From contig NZ_CP012402.1 of NCBI RefSeq assembly GCF_001305595.1, positions 765,001 to 829,000 of the forward strand: 64,000 nt of DNA. The letters run 5' to 3'. Under the pieces are notes generated by a model. The model made no database searches. It had not been told where the DNA came from and was given only the letters and a program-made list of their open reading frames with translations. Of the stretch, positions 45,636 through 53,994 are shown piece after piece; the stretch's first letter is position 1; every line of letters begins with the position of its first letter. Made by a program: the position numbers and the translations under genes. The stretch comes from Azospirillum thiophilum (lineage in GTDB: Bacteria; Pseudomonadota; Alphaproteobacteria; Azospirillales; Azospirillaceae).

Positions 45636-46352
45636 TCAGCAGGGATGGTTCTCCCCCCGCCGCACGCAGGTGATCTGCCCCATGATCGACAGGGCGATCT
45701 CAGCCGGGGTAACGGCACCGATGGATAGTCCGACGGGGCCGCGGATGCGCTTGACCTCGGGTTCGCTCAGACCTTCGTCGCGCAGACGATCGAGCCGCAG
45801 CGCGTGGGTGCGCTTGCTGCCCAGCGCGCCGACATAGAAGGCCGGCGAACGCAATGCTGAAATCAGCGCCGGATCGTCCAGTTTGGGGTCGTGGGTCAGG
45901 GTGACCACGGCGGTTCGGACGTCGGGCTTCAACTCGGCCAGAGCCTCGTCCGGCCACAAGCCGTTCAGCTTCACGCCGGGGAAGCGAGCCTCGGTCGCAA
46001 AGGCGCCGCGCGGGTCGACCACCGTCACGTCGTAGCCGGTCAGCGCCGCCAGCGGGGCCAGCGCCTGGGCGATGTGCACCGCGCCGACGATCAGCAGACG
46101 CATCGCCGGATTGTGGACATGCACGAACAGACGGAACCCATCCTCGTCCTGCGGATCGGTCAACAGGCCGGACCGATCCTGCCGGATGCGCCGCCGCACC
46201 TCGTCAAGCAGGTCGGGTTCGAGCCCGAAGCTGCCATGGACCGTATCTTCACAAACGATGGTCTGGAGACCGCTGTTCAAGTCGGTCACCAGGGCGGCCG
46301 GCAGGGCGGCGGCCTTCGCCGCCAGCAGGCGGTCAAGAATCTCGCGTTTCAT
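45636..46352 (-). CDS. XdhC family protein, C-terminal Rossmann domain (CoxF/CoxI type)
   Basis: 238 residues starting MKREILDRLLAAKAAALPAA. It has the XdhC C-terminal nucleotide-binding part: LLIVGAVHIAQALAPLAALT near residue 88, TLTHDPKLDDPALISALRS and YVGALGSKRTHALRL, then GPVGLSIGAVTPAEIALSI. The protein helps insert and sulfurate the molybdenum cofactor in xanthine dehydrogenase-family enzymes. Its N-terminal half is encoded by a separate gene just upstream (four-base ATGA overlap), so the normally single protein is split in two. Confidence 0.9.
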   Translation of the reverse strand: MKREILDRLLAAKAAALPAALVTDLNSGLQTIVCEDTVHGSFGLEPDLLDEVRRRIRQDRSGLLTDPQDEDGFRLFVHVHNPAMRLLIVGAVHIAQALAPLAALTGYDVTVVDPRGAFATEARFPGVKLNGLWPDEALAELKPDVRTAVVTLTHDPKLDDPALISALRSPAFYVGALGSKRTHALRLDRLRDEGLSEPEVKRIRGPVGLSIGAVTPAEIALSIMGQITCVRRGENHPC

Positions 46353-46678
46353 TCCACGGCCTCGACATAGACCTGTACCTGCCCGCCGCAGGCCAGCCCG
46401 ACTTCCCAGGCCATTTCGTTGGTGATGCCGAAGGACAGCAGGCGCGGTTCGCCATCCTCCATCGTCTTGCCCGCCTCATGCGCGACGGCGCTCTCGATGC
46501 AGCCACCGGACACCGAACCGGCCATGGAGCCGCGGTCGTCGACCGCCATCTGGCTGCCGACCGGCCGCGGTGACGACCCCCAGGTCGACACGACGGTCGC
46601 CAGGGCAACCCTGCGGCCGGCGGCGCGCCATGAGGCCGCCTGCTCCACGATGTTATCCGCCATCAGGGTGTCGCTCAT
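46349..46678 (-). CDS. XdhC family protein, N-terminal domain (CoxI type)
   Basis: 109 residues starting MSDTLMADNIVEQAASWRAA, with AAGGAGG just upstream. It is the XdhC/CoxI N-terminal domain: ATVVSTWGSSPRPVGSQMAV near residue 32, GSVSGGCIESAVAHEA near residue 56 and GLACGGQVQVYVE. The start ATG overlaps the stop of the VWA gene by four bases. With the next gene it makes up the complete XdhC maturase. The conserved cysteines GGC and ACGG are intact. Confidence 0.9.
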   Translation of the reverse strand: MSDTLMADNIVEQAASWRAAGRRVALATVVSTWGSSPRPVGSQMAVDDRGSMAGSVSGGCIESAVAHEAGKTMEDGEPRLLSFGITNEMAWEVGLACGGQVQVYVEAVE

Positions 46679-47892
46679 TCCGCCGCCTCCTTCAGCCAAC
46701 GGCGCAAGCCCGGGCTACGACGCGGACCGCCGGCCGACAGGGCTCCGGCCAGATCCGCGAGGCTGTTCAGGCTGTGGGCCGCAAGAAAATCGTCCACATG
46801 CGGCAGCAGCGCCCGGATGCCCGAGGATTTCGGCGCGAAGCCTTCCCAGCGCAGCAATGGATTCAGCCAGACGAGCCGCCTACAGCTTTTGTGCAGCCGT
46901 TCGGCCTCTGCCGCAAGCCCTTCCCCTGCATCCCTGTCAAGCCCGTCGGTAATGAGAAGGACCAAGGCTCCCTGGCCCAGCACCCGGCGCGCCCAGGTCC
47001 GGTTGAAGGCGTGCAGCGCCGTGCCGATCCGCGTGCCGCCGGACCAGTCGGCGACGGCTCCCGACACCGCATCCAGCGCCACGTCGACGTCCTTGTGCCG
47101 CAGATGGCGGGTGATGTTGGTCAGCCGGGTGCCGAAGACGAAGCTATGGACCCGGTCGCGGTCGTTGGTCACCGCATGCATGAAATGCAGCAGCATCCGC
47201 GAATAGCGGGTCATCGAGCCGGAGATGTCGCACAGCACCACCAGCGGCGGCGGCCGGGTCCGGCGGCGCTTGCGTGCAAGGTCGGACAACTCGCCGCCGC
47301 TGCGGAGCATCCGCCGCAGGGTGGCGCGCGGATCGACACGCGGCCCCATCGGGTCGGGCCGGTAGCGCCGCGTGGTGATCTCCGCCAGCGGCAGGGCGAG
47401 ACGTGAGAGCAGGCGCTTGGCCTGCGCCATCTCCTCGCCCGTCATCTTCTCGAAATCCTTGTCCTGCAGGCGCTCCGCCGCAGACACGGTGAAGGAGGCA
47501 TCGAGCTCGATCTCGGTCCTTTCCAGCTCCTTGCGTTCCGTGCCGCCGCCATGCAGAGCCTCGGCGAGGCGCTGGGCCATCTCCGGCCGGTCGGGCGGGG
47601 CATCGGTGCGCACCTTCGGCAGCATCAGGGACATCATCCGCTTCAGGATGTCCGGATTGCGCCAGAAGACATGAAAGGCTTGGTCGAACAGCTCGCTCTG
47701 GTCGCGGCGGTTCACGAAGACCGCGTGAAGCGCCCAATAGAAGTCGGTGCGGTTGGACAGCCCCACCGCCTCGACCGCCTCGATCGCCTGCAGGACCTTG
47801 CCCGGCCCGACCGGCAGGCCGGCGCCGCGCAGCGCACGGGCGAAATGCATCAGGTTGAGGGTGAGGCGCCCGTCCGGCGCGGCGTCTTCCAT
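46675..47892 (-). CDS. coxE: CoxE-like VWA-domain protein
   Basis: 405 residues. The C-terminal von Willebrand A domain has the metal-ion-dependent site CDISGSMTRYSRMLLHFMHA near residue 222, with a later Thr and Asp (SGGTRIGTALHAF; LLITDGLDRDAGEGL). The N-terminal region is the CoxE/MadC pattern (HFARALRGAGLPVGPGKVLQ). With the MoxR-type AAA+ protein CoxD it forms a chaperone that remodels the Mo/Cu active site of CO dehydrogenase-like enzymes. It is 7 bases after coxD. Confidence 0.93.
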   Translation of the reverse strand: MEDAAPDGRLTLNLMHFARALRGAGLPVGPGKVLQAIEAVEAVGLSNRTDFYWALHAVFVNRRDQSELFDQAFHVFWRNPDILKRMMSLMLPKVRTDAPPDRPEMAQRLAEALHGGGTERKELERTEIELDASFTVSAAERLQDKDFEKMTGEEMAQAKRLLSRLALPLAEITTRRYRPDPMGPRVDPRATLRRMLRSGGELSDLARKRRRTRPPPLVVLCDISGSMTRYSRMLLHFMHAVTNDRDRVHSFVFGTRLTNITRHLRHKDVDVALDAVSGAVADWSGGTRIGTALHAFNRTWARRVLGQGALVLLITDGLDRDAGEGLAAEAERLHKSCRRLVWLNPLLRWEGFAPKSSGIRALLPHVDDFLAAHSLNSLADLAGALSAGGPRRSPGLRRWLKEAAE

Positions 47893-47899
47893 GGCGGCG

Positions 47900-48823
47900 T
47901 CACCGTGCGGTGGTGGCGGCCAACTCGGTCTTGACCTGGGTCAGGATACGCGCCGCCTCGCTGCCCTGGATACGGCCGATGTCGTCCTGGTATTTCAGCA
48001 GCGTGCCCAGGGTATCGTTGATGACGGAGGGTTCCAGTTCGAGCTGGTTCAGTTCCACCAGGGCCTGCGCCCAGTCCAGCGTCTCCGCCACGCCCGGCGC
48101 CTTGTAGAGGTCCATGCCACGCAGGGTCTGTACGAACCCCACCACCTGGGCCGCCAGCCGCGCATCGGCCTGCGGCGCTTTCACCGACACGATCTCCCGT
48201 TCCCGCGCGGCCCCGGGGTAATCGACCCAGTGGTAGAAGCAGCGACGTTTCAGCGCGTCATGGATTTCGCGCGTGCGGTTGGAGGTGAGGATGACGATGG
48301 GTGGCTCCGGCGCATGGACGGTGCCGAATTCCGGGATCGAGACCTGATAGTCGGACAGGATCTCAAGCAGATAGGCCTCGAACGGCTCATCGGTGCGGTC
48401 CAACTCGTCGATCAGCAGCACCGGCGGGCCGGCAAGGCCCGGCTCCAACGCCTGCAGCAGCGGGCGCTTGACCAGAAAACGTTCGGAGAACAGGTCGGCG
48501 GCCAGCGACTCCCGGTCCTGGCCGCCCGACGCCTCGGCCAACCGGATTTCCATCATCTGGCGGGCATAGTTCCACTCATAGACGGCGGACGACGCGTCCA
48601 ACCCCTCATAGCATTGCAGCCTCAGCAGCTTGCGGCCGAGCATCGACGACAGAACCTTGGCGATCTCCGTCTTGCCGACTCCCGCCTCTCCCTCCAGAAA
48701 CAGCGGGCGCTTCAGCTTCAGCGCCAGGAACAGCGCGGTTGCCAGCGAGCGGTCGGCGACATAGTTGCCGCGGGTGAGAAGCGCCAGCGTTTCATCGACG
48801 GAGGCGGGAAGGGGTGTGGTCAT
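47900..48823 (-). CDS. coxD: CoxD, MoxR-family AAA+ ATPase
   Basis: 307 residues. Walker A GEAGVGKTEIAKVLSSML near residue 41, Walker B PVLLIDELDRTDEPFEAYLL near residue 130, sensor 1 IVILTSNRTREIHDALKRRC near residue 157, and the C-terminal lid. MoxR ATPases pair with VWA proteins for cofactor maturation; CoxD is required for the CO dehydrogenase active-site cluster in Oligotropha. Here coxE lies directly downstream and the dehydrogenase subunits upstream. Confidence 0.94.
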   Translation of the reverse strand: MTTPLPASVDETLALLTRGNYVADRSLATALFLALKLKRPLFLEGEAGVGKTEIAKVLSSMLGRKLLRLQCYEGLDASSAVYEWNYARQMMEIRLAEASGGQDRESLAADLFSERFLVKRPLLQALEPGLAGPPVLLIDELDRTDEPFEAYLLEILSDYQVSIPEFGTVHAPEPPIVILTSNRTREIHDALKRRCFYHWVDYPGAAREREIVSVKAPQADARLAAQVVGFVQTLRGMDLYKAPGVAETLDWAQALVELNQLELEPSVINDTLGTLLKYQDDIGRIQGSEAARILTQVKTELAATTAR

Positions 48824-48851
48824 CGAGCGCTCTGGAAGTGGACGACGAATG

Positions 48852-48888
48852 CCCTCTTCCGCCCCGTCTGAACGGGAGCGGAAGAGGG
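48852..48888. repeat. Long stem-loop between coxM and coxD
   Basis: CCCTCTTCCGCCCCGT at 48852-48867 and ACGGG at 48872-48876 plus GCGGAAGAGGG at 48878-48888 form a stem of 16 pairs with one bulged A and a CTGA loop. It lies in the 72-base gap between two cox genes of one operon. It has no T-tail and shares the CCCTCT/AGAGGG core with the other operon stem-loops of this window. Confidence 0.65.
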
Positions 48889-48895
48889 AACCTGA

Positions 48896-49684
48896 TCATG
48901 CCGCCTGCACAGCCCGCTTGGCCATCACAGTGACGAGATGGGCGCGGTAGTCGGCGCTGGCGTGGATGTCGGCGTTCATGCCGTCGGCCTCCACCGACAG
49001 GCCATTCAACGCCTCGGCCCGGAAGTCGGCGGCCAGCGCCGCCTCGAAGGCCTCTGCCCGGAAGACGGAACCGGCGGCCCCGGTCACCGCCACCCGGACC
49101 TCTGTCCCGAACCGGGCGACGAAGACACCGACGATGGCATAGCGGCTGGCCGGGTTGCGGAACTTGGCATAGGCTGCCTTGTCGGGATGGGAAAAGCGCA
49201 CGGACTTTACGATCTCGCCCGGCTCCAGCGCGGTTTCAAACATGCCGGTGAAGAAATCGTCGCCGGAAATGCTGCGGCGGTCGGTGGTCACCACCGATTT
49301 GAGCGCCACAACCGCCGACGGATAGTCGGCCGACGGGTCGGCATTGGCGATGGAGCCGCCGAGCGTGCCCATGTTGCGGACCTGCCGGTCGCCGATGCCC
49401 TCGGCAAGGCTGGCCAGCGCCGGGATCGCCCGCTTGACGAGGTCGGAATGGGCGACCTCGGCATGGCGGGTGAAGGCGCCGATCTCGAGCCCGTCGTCGA
49501 CCTCACGGATGCCTTTCAGCTCCGCAATGGCGCCGAGGTCGATCAGGTCGGTCGGTCGGGCGAGGCGCTGTTTCAGCGTCGGCAGCAGCGTCTGGCCGCC
49601 GCCGAGCAGCTTGGCATCCTCCGCCTGGATCGCGGCCGCCGCGTCGGTCAGCGATGTCGGCCGTTGGTACGTGAACGCGTACAT
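48896..49684 (-). CDS. coxM: CoxM-like FAD-binding medium subunit
   Basis: 262 residues starting MYAFTYQRPTSLTDAAAAIQ. FAD motifs are LLGGGQTLLPTLKQRLARPT near residue 33 and the second flavin motif RNMGTLGGSIANADPSADYP near residue 103, with TAVGD-like features at the C-terminus. It passes electrons from the iron-sulfur subunit to FAD and then to the respiratory chain. Gene order S-L-M on this strand is the form II order. Confidence 0.93.
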   Translation of the reverse strand: MYAFTYQRPTSLTDAAAAIQAEDAKLLGGGQTLLPTLKQRLARPTDLIDLGAIAELKGIREVDDGLEIGAFTRHAEVAHSDLVKRAIPALASLAEGIGDRQVRNMGTLGGSIANADPSADYPSAVVALKSVVTTDRRSISGDDFFTGMFETALEPGEIVKSVRFSHPDKAAYAKFRNPASRYAIVGVFVARFGTEVRVAVTGAAGSVFRAEAFEAALAADFRAEALNGLSVEADGMNADIHASADYRAHLVTVMAKRAVQAA

Positions 49685-49711
49685 TCTCTAGCCTCCTTCT
49701 TCTTCGGCCGT

Positions 49712-52108
49712 CTATTCCGCCGCCATGGCGGGGGCGGGTGTGGCATCCCGGATCACCCGCCAGACCTTTTCCGGCGTCGCCGGCATGTCCATGTGGGCGA
49801 TGCCATAATCCGTCAGCGCGTCCACCACCGCGTTCATCACCGCCGCGGCTGCGCCGATGGTCCCGGCCTCGCCGCAGCCCTTCACGCCCAACGGGTTGTG
49901 GGTGCAGGGCTGATCCTCGTGATAGCGCACGATGAAGGATGGGACATCGTCCGCCCGCGGCATGCAATAGTCCATGTAGGAGCCGGTGACGAGCTGGCCC
50001 GACTCCTCGTCATAGACGCAGTTCTCGTACAGCGCCTGTCCGATGCCCTGGACGAGGCCGCCATGCACCTGCCCCTCGACGATCAGCGGGTTGATGACGT
50101 TGCCGAAATCGTCCACCGCCGCGAAGCTGACGATGGTAGTGACACCGGTGTCGGGATCGATCTCCAGCTCACAGACATGGCAGCCGTTGGGATAGGTGAA
50201 GTTCTTGGGATCGTAGAAGGCCTGCTCGTCCAGGCCCGGCTCCAGCTCGTCCAGCGGGAAATTGTGCGGGACATAGGCTTGCAGCGCGATATCGCCGATG
50301 CCCAGGCTCTTGTCGGTGCCGGCGACCGTGAAACGGCCTTCCTTCACCTCGATGTCGGTCTCCGCCGCCTCCAGCATATGGGCGGCGATCTTCCGCGCCT
50401 TGCGCTCCACCTTGTCCATTGCCTTCACCAGGGCCGAGCCGCCGACCGCCAGCGAGCGCGAGCCGTAAGTGCCCATTCCGAAAGGGATCTTGTTGGTGTC
50501 ACCGTGGACGATCTCGACATTCTCGATCGGAATGCCGAACCGTTCGGCCACGATCTGGGCGAAGGTGGTCTCATGGCCCTGGCCGTGGCTGTGGGAGCCT
50601 GTGAAGACCGTCACCGAACCCGTTGGATGGAAACGGACTTCTGCACATTCATAAAGTCCTGCGCGAGCTCCCAGCGCACCCGCTACATTGCTCGGTGCGA
50701 TGCCGCAGGCCTCGATGTAGGTGGCGAAGCCGATGCCGCGCAGCTTGCCGCGCGCCTTGGATTCGGCGCGGCGCTGCTCGAAGCCGGGGTAATCGACCAA
50801 CGGCAGGGCAATGTCGAGATTCTTGGCGAAGTCGCCAGTGTCATATTGCAGGGCGACGGGGGTCTGGTAGGGCATCGCCTCCTTCGGCACGAAGTTGCGG
50901 CGGCGGATCTCGGTCCGGTCCATGCCCATCACGCCGGCCGCCACATCCACCAGCCGTTCGATCAGGTAGCAGGCCTCCGGCCGGCCGGCGCCGCGATAGG
51001 CGTCGACCGGGGCGGTGTTGGTGAAGACCGCCTTCACCTCGGCATAGATCGCCGGGGTCTTGTACTGGCCGGCCAGCAGGGTGGCGTACAGGTAGGTCGG
51101 GATTGACGGCGCGAAGGTCGACAGGTAGGCGCCGAGATTGGCCAGGGTGGCGACGCGCAGCGCCAGGAAATTGCCGTCCGCATCCATCGCCAGTTCGGCA
51201 TGGCTGACATGATCGCGACCATGGGCGTCTGTCAGGAAGCTTTCCGAGCGGTCGGCTGTCCATTTCACCGGACGGCCTACCTTGCGCGCAGCCCAGGTGA
51301 CGACGGCCTCCTCGCCGTAATGGAAGATCTTCGACCCGAATCCGCCGCCGACGTCGGGGGCCACCACGCGCAGCTTGTGTTCGGGAATGCCCAGCACGAA
51401 GGCGCCCATCAGCAGGCGGGTGACGTGTGGGTTCTGGCTCGTGGTGGTCAGGGTGTATTCGCCGTTCGACTGGTCATATTCGCCCAGTGCCGCCCGCGGC
51501 TCCATCGCGTTCGGAACCAGCCGCTGGTTGATCAGGTCGATCCTGGCGACATGGGCCGCCTGCGCGAAGGCCGCGTCCACCGCCGCCTTGTCGCCCAGAT
51601 GCCAGTCGTAGCAGACGTTGCCCGGCGCATCGTCATGCACCAGCGGGGCGCTGCCGTCGATGGCCCGGGTGGAGGAGCCGGCGGCCGGCAGTTCCTCGTA
51701 TTCGACCACCACCATCTCGGCGGCGTCGCGCGCCTGCTCGCGGGTTTCTGCGATGACGACCGCCACCGCGTCGCCGACATAGCGCACCCGGTCGCGCGCC
51801 AGAGGGTAATGCGGCGGCTCCCTCATCGGCGAGCCGTCCTTGGAATGGATCTGCCAGCCGCAGGGCAGGCTGCCGACCTTGTCGGCCTCCATGTCGGCCC
51901 CGGTCAGCACGGCGACCACACCCGGCATCGCCAACGCGTCGGTCACGTCGATGCCAAGGATGCGGGCGTGGGCATAGGAGGAGCGCACATGGACCGCATG
52001 GGTCATGTTCAGGCGCTTGAAATCGTCGGTGTAGTTGCCTCGGCCGGTCAGAAAGCGCTGGTCTTCGCGCCGGCGCACCGGGGCGCCGATGCCATTGGGG
52101 TTCGCCAT
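49712..52108 (-). CDS. coxL: CoxL-like molybdopterin large subunit, form II
   Basis: 798 residues. Active-site loop [20 protein letters not shown] near residue 368 has AYRGAGR, the form II signature; form I has AYRCSFR, so the Cu-binding cysteine is absent. Other landmarks are [20 protein letters not shown] at the start, GGGFGSKIF near residue 255 and [19 protein letters not shown] near residue 745 with the catalytic glutamate. Form II enzymes are molybdenum hydroxylases whose true substrate is often not CO. It is 69 bases after coxS and 27 bases before coxM. Confidence 0.94.
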   Translation of the reverse strand: MANPNGIGAPVRRREDQRFLTGRGNYTDDFKRLNMTHAVHVRSSYAHARILGIDVTDALAMPGVVAVLTGADMEADKVGSLPCGWQIHSKDGSPMREPPHYPLARDRVRYVGDAVAVVIAETREQARDAAEMVVVEYEELPAAGSSTRAIDGSAPLVHDDAPGNVCYDWHLGDKAAVDAAFAQAAHVARIDLINQRLVPNAMEPRAALGEYDQSNGEYTLTTTSQNPHVTRLLMGAFVLGIPEHKLRVVAPDVGGGFGSKIFHYGEEAVVTWAARKVGRPVKWTADRSESFLTDAHGRDHVSHAELAMDADGNFLALRVATLANLGAYLSTFAPSIPTYLYATLLAGQYKTPAIYAEVKAVFTNTAPVDAYRGAGRPEACYLIERLVDVAAGVMGMDRTEIRRRNFVPKEAMPYQTPVALQYDTGDFAKNLDIALPLVDYPGFEQRRAESKARGKLRGIGFATYIEACGIAPSNVAGALGARAGLYECAEVRFHPTGSVTVFTGSHSHGQGHETTFAQIVAERFGIPIENVEIVHGDTNKIPFGMGTYGSRSLAVGGSALVKAMDKVERKARKIAAHMLEAAETDIEVKEGRFTVAGTDKSLGIGDIALQAYVPHNFPLDELEPGLDEQAFYDPKNFTYPNGCHVCELEIDPDTGVTTIVSFAAVDDFGNVINPLIVEGQVHGGLVQGIGQALYENCVYDEESGQLVTGSYMDYCMPRADDVPSFIVRYHEDQPCTHNPLGVKGCGEAGTIGAAAAVMNAVVDALTDYGIAHMDMPATPEKVWRVIRDATPAPAMAAE

Positions 52109-52177
52109 CTCGTGTTTCCTCCCACAGGAACGCGTAAGATGCGGAATTGCCTACTTTTTCCTGGCGCAAGAGCGCCT

Positions 52178-52678
52178 TTATTCGGACGCTGCCGCCGTCG
52201 GCTGCGTTCCAGCCATCGCCTCGGCCCCGGCCTTCACCGCCTTGACGATGTTGTGGTAGCCGGTGCAACGGCAGATGTTGCCCTCCAGCCCTTCGCGGAT
52301 CTCGGCCTCGGTCGGATTGGGGGTCTCGCGGACCAGATCGACTGCGCTCATCACCATGCCCGGCGTGCAGAAGCCGCATTGCAGCCCGTGATGCTCGCGG
52401 AAGGCAGCCTGCATCGGATGCAGCGTGCCGTCAGCCACCGCCAGCCCCTCGATGGTGGTGATGGTCGCGCCGTCGGCCTGGACGGCCAGCGTGGTGCAGG
52501 ATTTCACCGAACGCCCGTCGACATGGACGACGCAGGCGCCGCACTGGCTGGTATCGCAGCCGACATGAGTGCCCGTCAGGCCCAGATGCTCGCGCAGGAA
52601 GGCGACGAGCAAGGTGCGCTCCTCCACCTCGCGCGAGACCGTCTTGCCGTTGACGGTCATCGAAACGGTACAGGACAT
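52178..52678 (-). CDS. coxS: CoxS-like [2Fe-2S] small subunit
   Basis: 166 residues starting [20 protein letters not shown], with GGGAGG seven bases upstream. Two [2Fe-2S] clusters: the plant-type [21 protein letters not shown] set near residues 40-62 and the second [10 protein letters not shown]...CRCTGYHNI set near residues 101-143. It receives electrons from the Mo site of CoxL. It is the first gene of the cox cluster and divergent from the TRAP genes. Confidence 0.95.
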   Translation of the reverse strand: MSCTVSMTVNGKTVSREVEERTLLVAFLREHLGLTGTHVGCDTSQCGACVVHVDGRSVKSCTTLAVQADGATITTIEGLAVADGTLHPMQAAFREHHGLQCGFCTPGMVMSAVDLVRETPNPTEAEIREGLEGNICRCTGYHNIVKAVKAGAEAMAGTQPTAAASE

Positions 52679-53024
52679 CGAATTACCTCCCGCTGGCTGA
52701 AGTCTGGCTTGCAGTCGATCGGCTTGCCGTTCCGGCTTTCCTCATTCGCCTGACGCGCCGAAGGTCGGGGGCGGGGTGGTGTCCGCTTCGGTCGGCGGTC
52801 TTGCGCCACAAGGATAGGGGGTGTCCGCCCACCAAGGTCAAGAAGGTCCTGCGCCCCTCGGCCAAAAGAAGGGGAAACCGATGGTATCCATATCGGATTG
52901 TACGTACTGGCGCGCAATTTTGTGGCGCGTTACAGTCGGTTGGGGCAGCCCACGCAATGTGGGCACACGAAACATGGCGTTGGGCAATGGCCCAGGCGCA
53001 GAAACGATAATGGGAAGGGCCACT
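52679..53024. other. Divergent promoter region between coxS and the TAXI-TRAP genes
   Basis: No gene is supported. It must contain promoters for both directions. A dyad CCGAT at 52878-52882 and ATCGG at 52892-52896 with internal ATGG-TAT-CCAT could be an operator, 129 bases before the TAXI-protein ATG. Confidence 0.45.
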
Positions 53025-53987
53025 ATGAATCGCCAGATGATGAAACGCCACGCCTTGGCGTTGTGCACGGCCATCGGCCTCGGTCTCGCCACCGTTCCGG
53101 CCAAGGCGGAGACCTTCATCACCGTGCTGACGGGCGGGACCAGCGGCGTCTACTACCCGCTGGGCGTGGCGCTTTCCAACGTGTACGGCAAGGCACTGCC
53201 GGGAGCCAAGGTGACGGCGCAAGCGACCAAGGCATCGGTGGAGAACTTGAACCTGCTCCAGGCCGGCCGCGGCGAGATCGGCTTCACGCTTGGCGATTCG
53301 CTGAGCGACGCCTGGAAGGGCAACGAGGAGGTTGGCTTCAAGCAGAAGCTGGAGAAGCTGCGCACCATTGCCGCCATCTATCCCAACTACATCCAGGTCG
53401 TCGCCAGCAAGGACTCGGGCATCAAGACCCTGGCCGACCTGAAGGGCAAGCGCGTGTCGGTCGGCGCGCCCAAGTCGGGAACGGAACTGAACGCGCGGGC
53501 CATCTTCGGCGCTGCCGGCCTCGCCTATAAGGATTTCGCCAAGACCGAGTATCTGCCCTTCGGCGAATCGGTGGATTTGATCAAGAACCGGCAGCTCGAC
53601 GCGACGCTGATCTCCGCCGGGCTGGGCGTGGCGGCGATCAAGGACCTGTCCGCTTCCCAGGAGGTGACTGTCGTCAGCATTCCCGCGGACCTCGTACAGA
53701 AGGTCGGCGACGCCGCCTACATCGTCGAGACGATTCCGGCCAACACCTATCCGGGCCAGACGGAGGCGGTGCCGACCGCCGCGGTGCGCAACCTGCTGGT
53801 CAGCCATTCCGGCGTGTCCGACGATGCCGCCTATGCCATGACCAAGACCCTGTTCGAGAATCTCGATGCGCTGGCCGCCGCCCATGTCGCCGCCAAGCAG
53901 ATCAAGCTCGACCAAAGCGCCACCCAGTCGCCGGTCCCGCTGCATGCCGGCGCGATCAAGTACTACAAGGAAAAGGGCTTGATGTAA
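53025..53987 (+). CDS. TAXI-family TRAP transporter solute-binding protein
   Basis: 320 residues from MNRQMMKRHALALCTAIGLG, with a purine-rich GGGAAGGG six bases upstream, and a signal peptide ending AKA-ETFITV. TAXI features are the N-terminal TGGTSGVYYPLGVALSNVYG near residue 35, LNLLQAGRGEIGFTLGDSLS and LKGKRVSVGAPKSGTELNAR near residue 142. It captures an organic anion, usually glutamate or a related compound in known members, for uptake by the next gene. Confidence 0.93.
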   Translation: MNRQMMKRHALALCTAIGLGLATVPAKAETFITVLTGGTSGVYYPLGVALSNVYGKALPGAKVTAQATKASVENLNLLQAGRGEIGFTLGDSLSDAWKGNEEVGFKQKLEKLRTIAAIYPNYIQVVASKDSGIKTLADLKGKRVSVGAPKSGTELNARAIFGAAGLAYKDFAKTEYLPFGESVDLIKNRQLDATLISAGLGVAAIKDLSASQEVTVVSIPADLVQKVGDAAYIVETIPANTYPGQTEAVPTAAVRNLLVSHSGVSDDAAYAMTKTLFENLDALAAAHVAAKQIKLDQSATQSPVPLHAGAIKYYKEKGLM

Positions 53988-53994
53988 CGAACGG

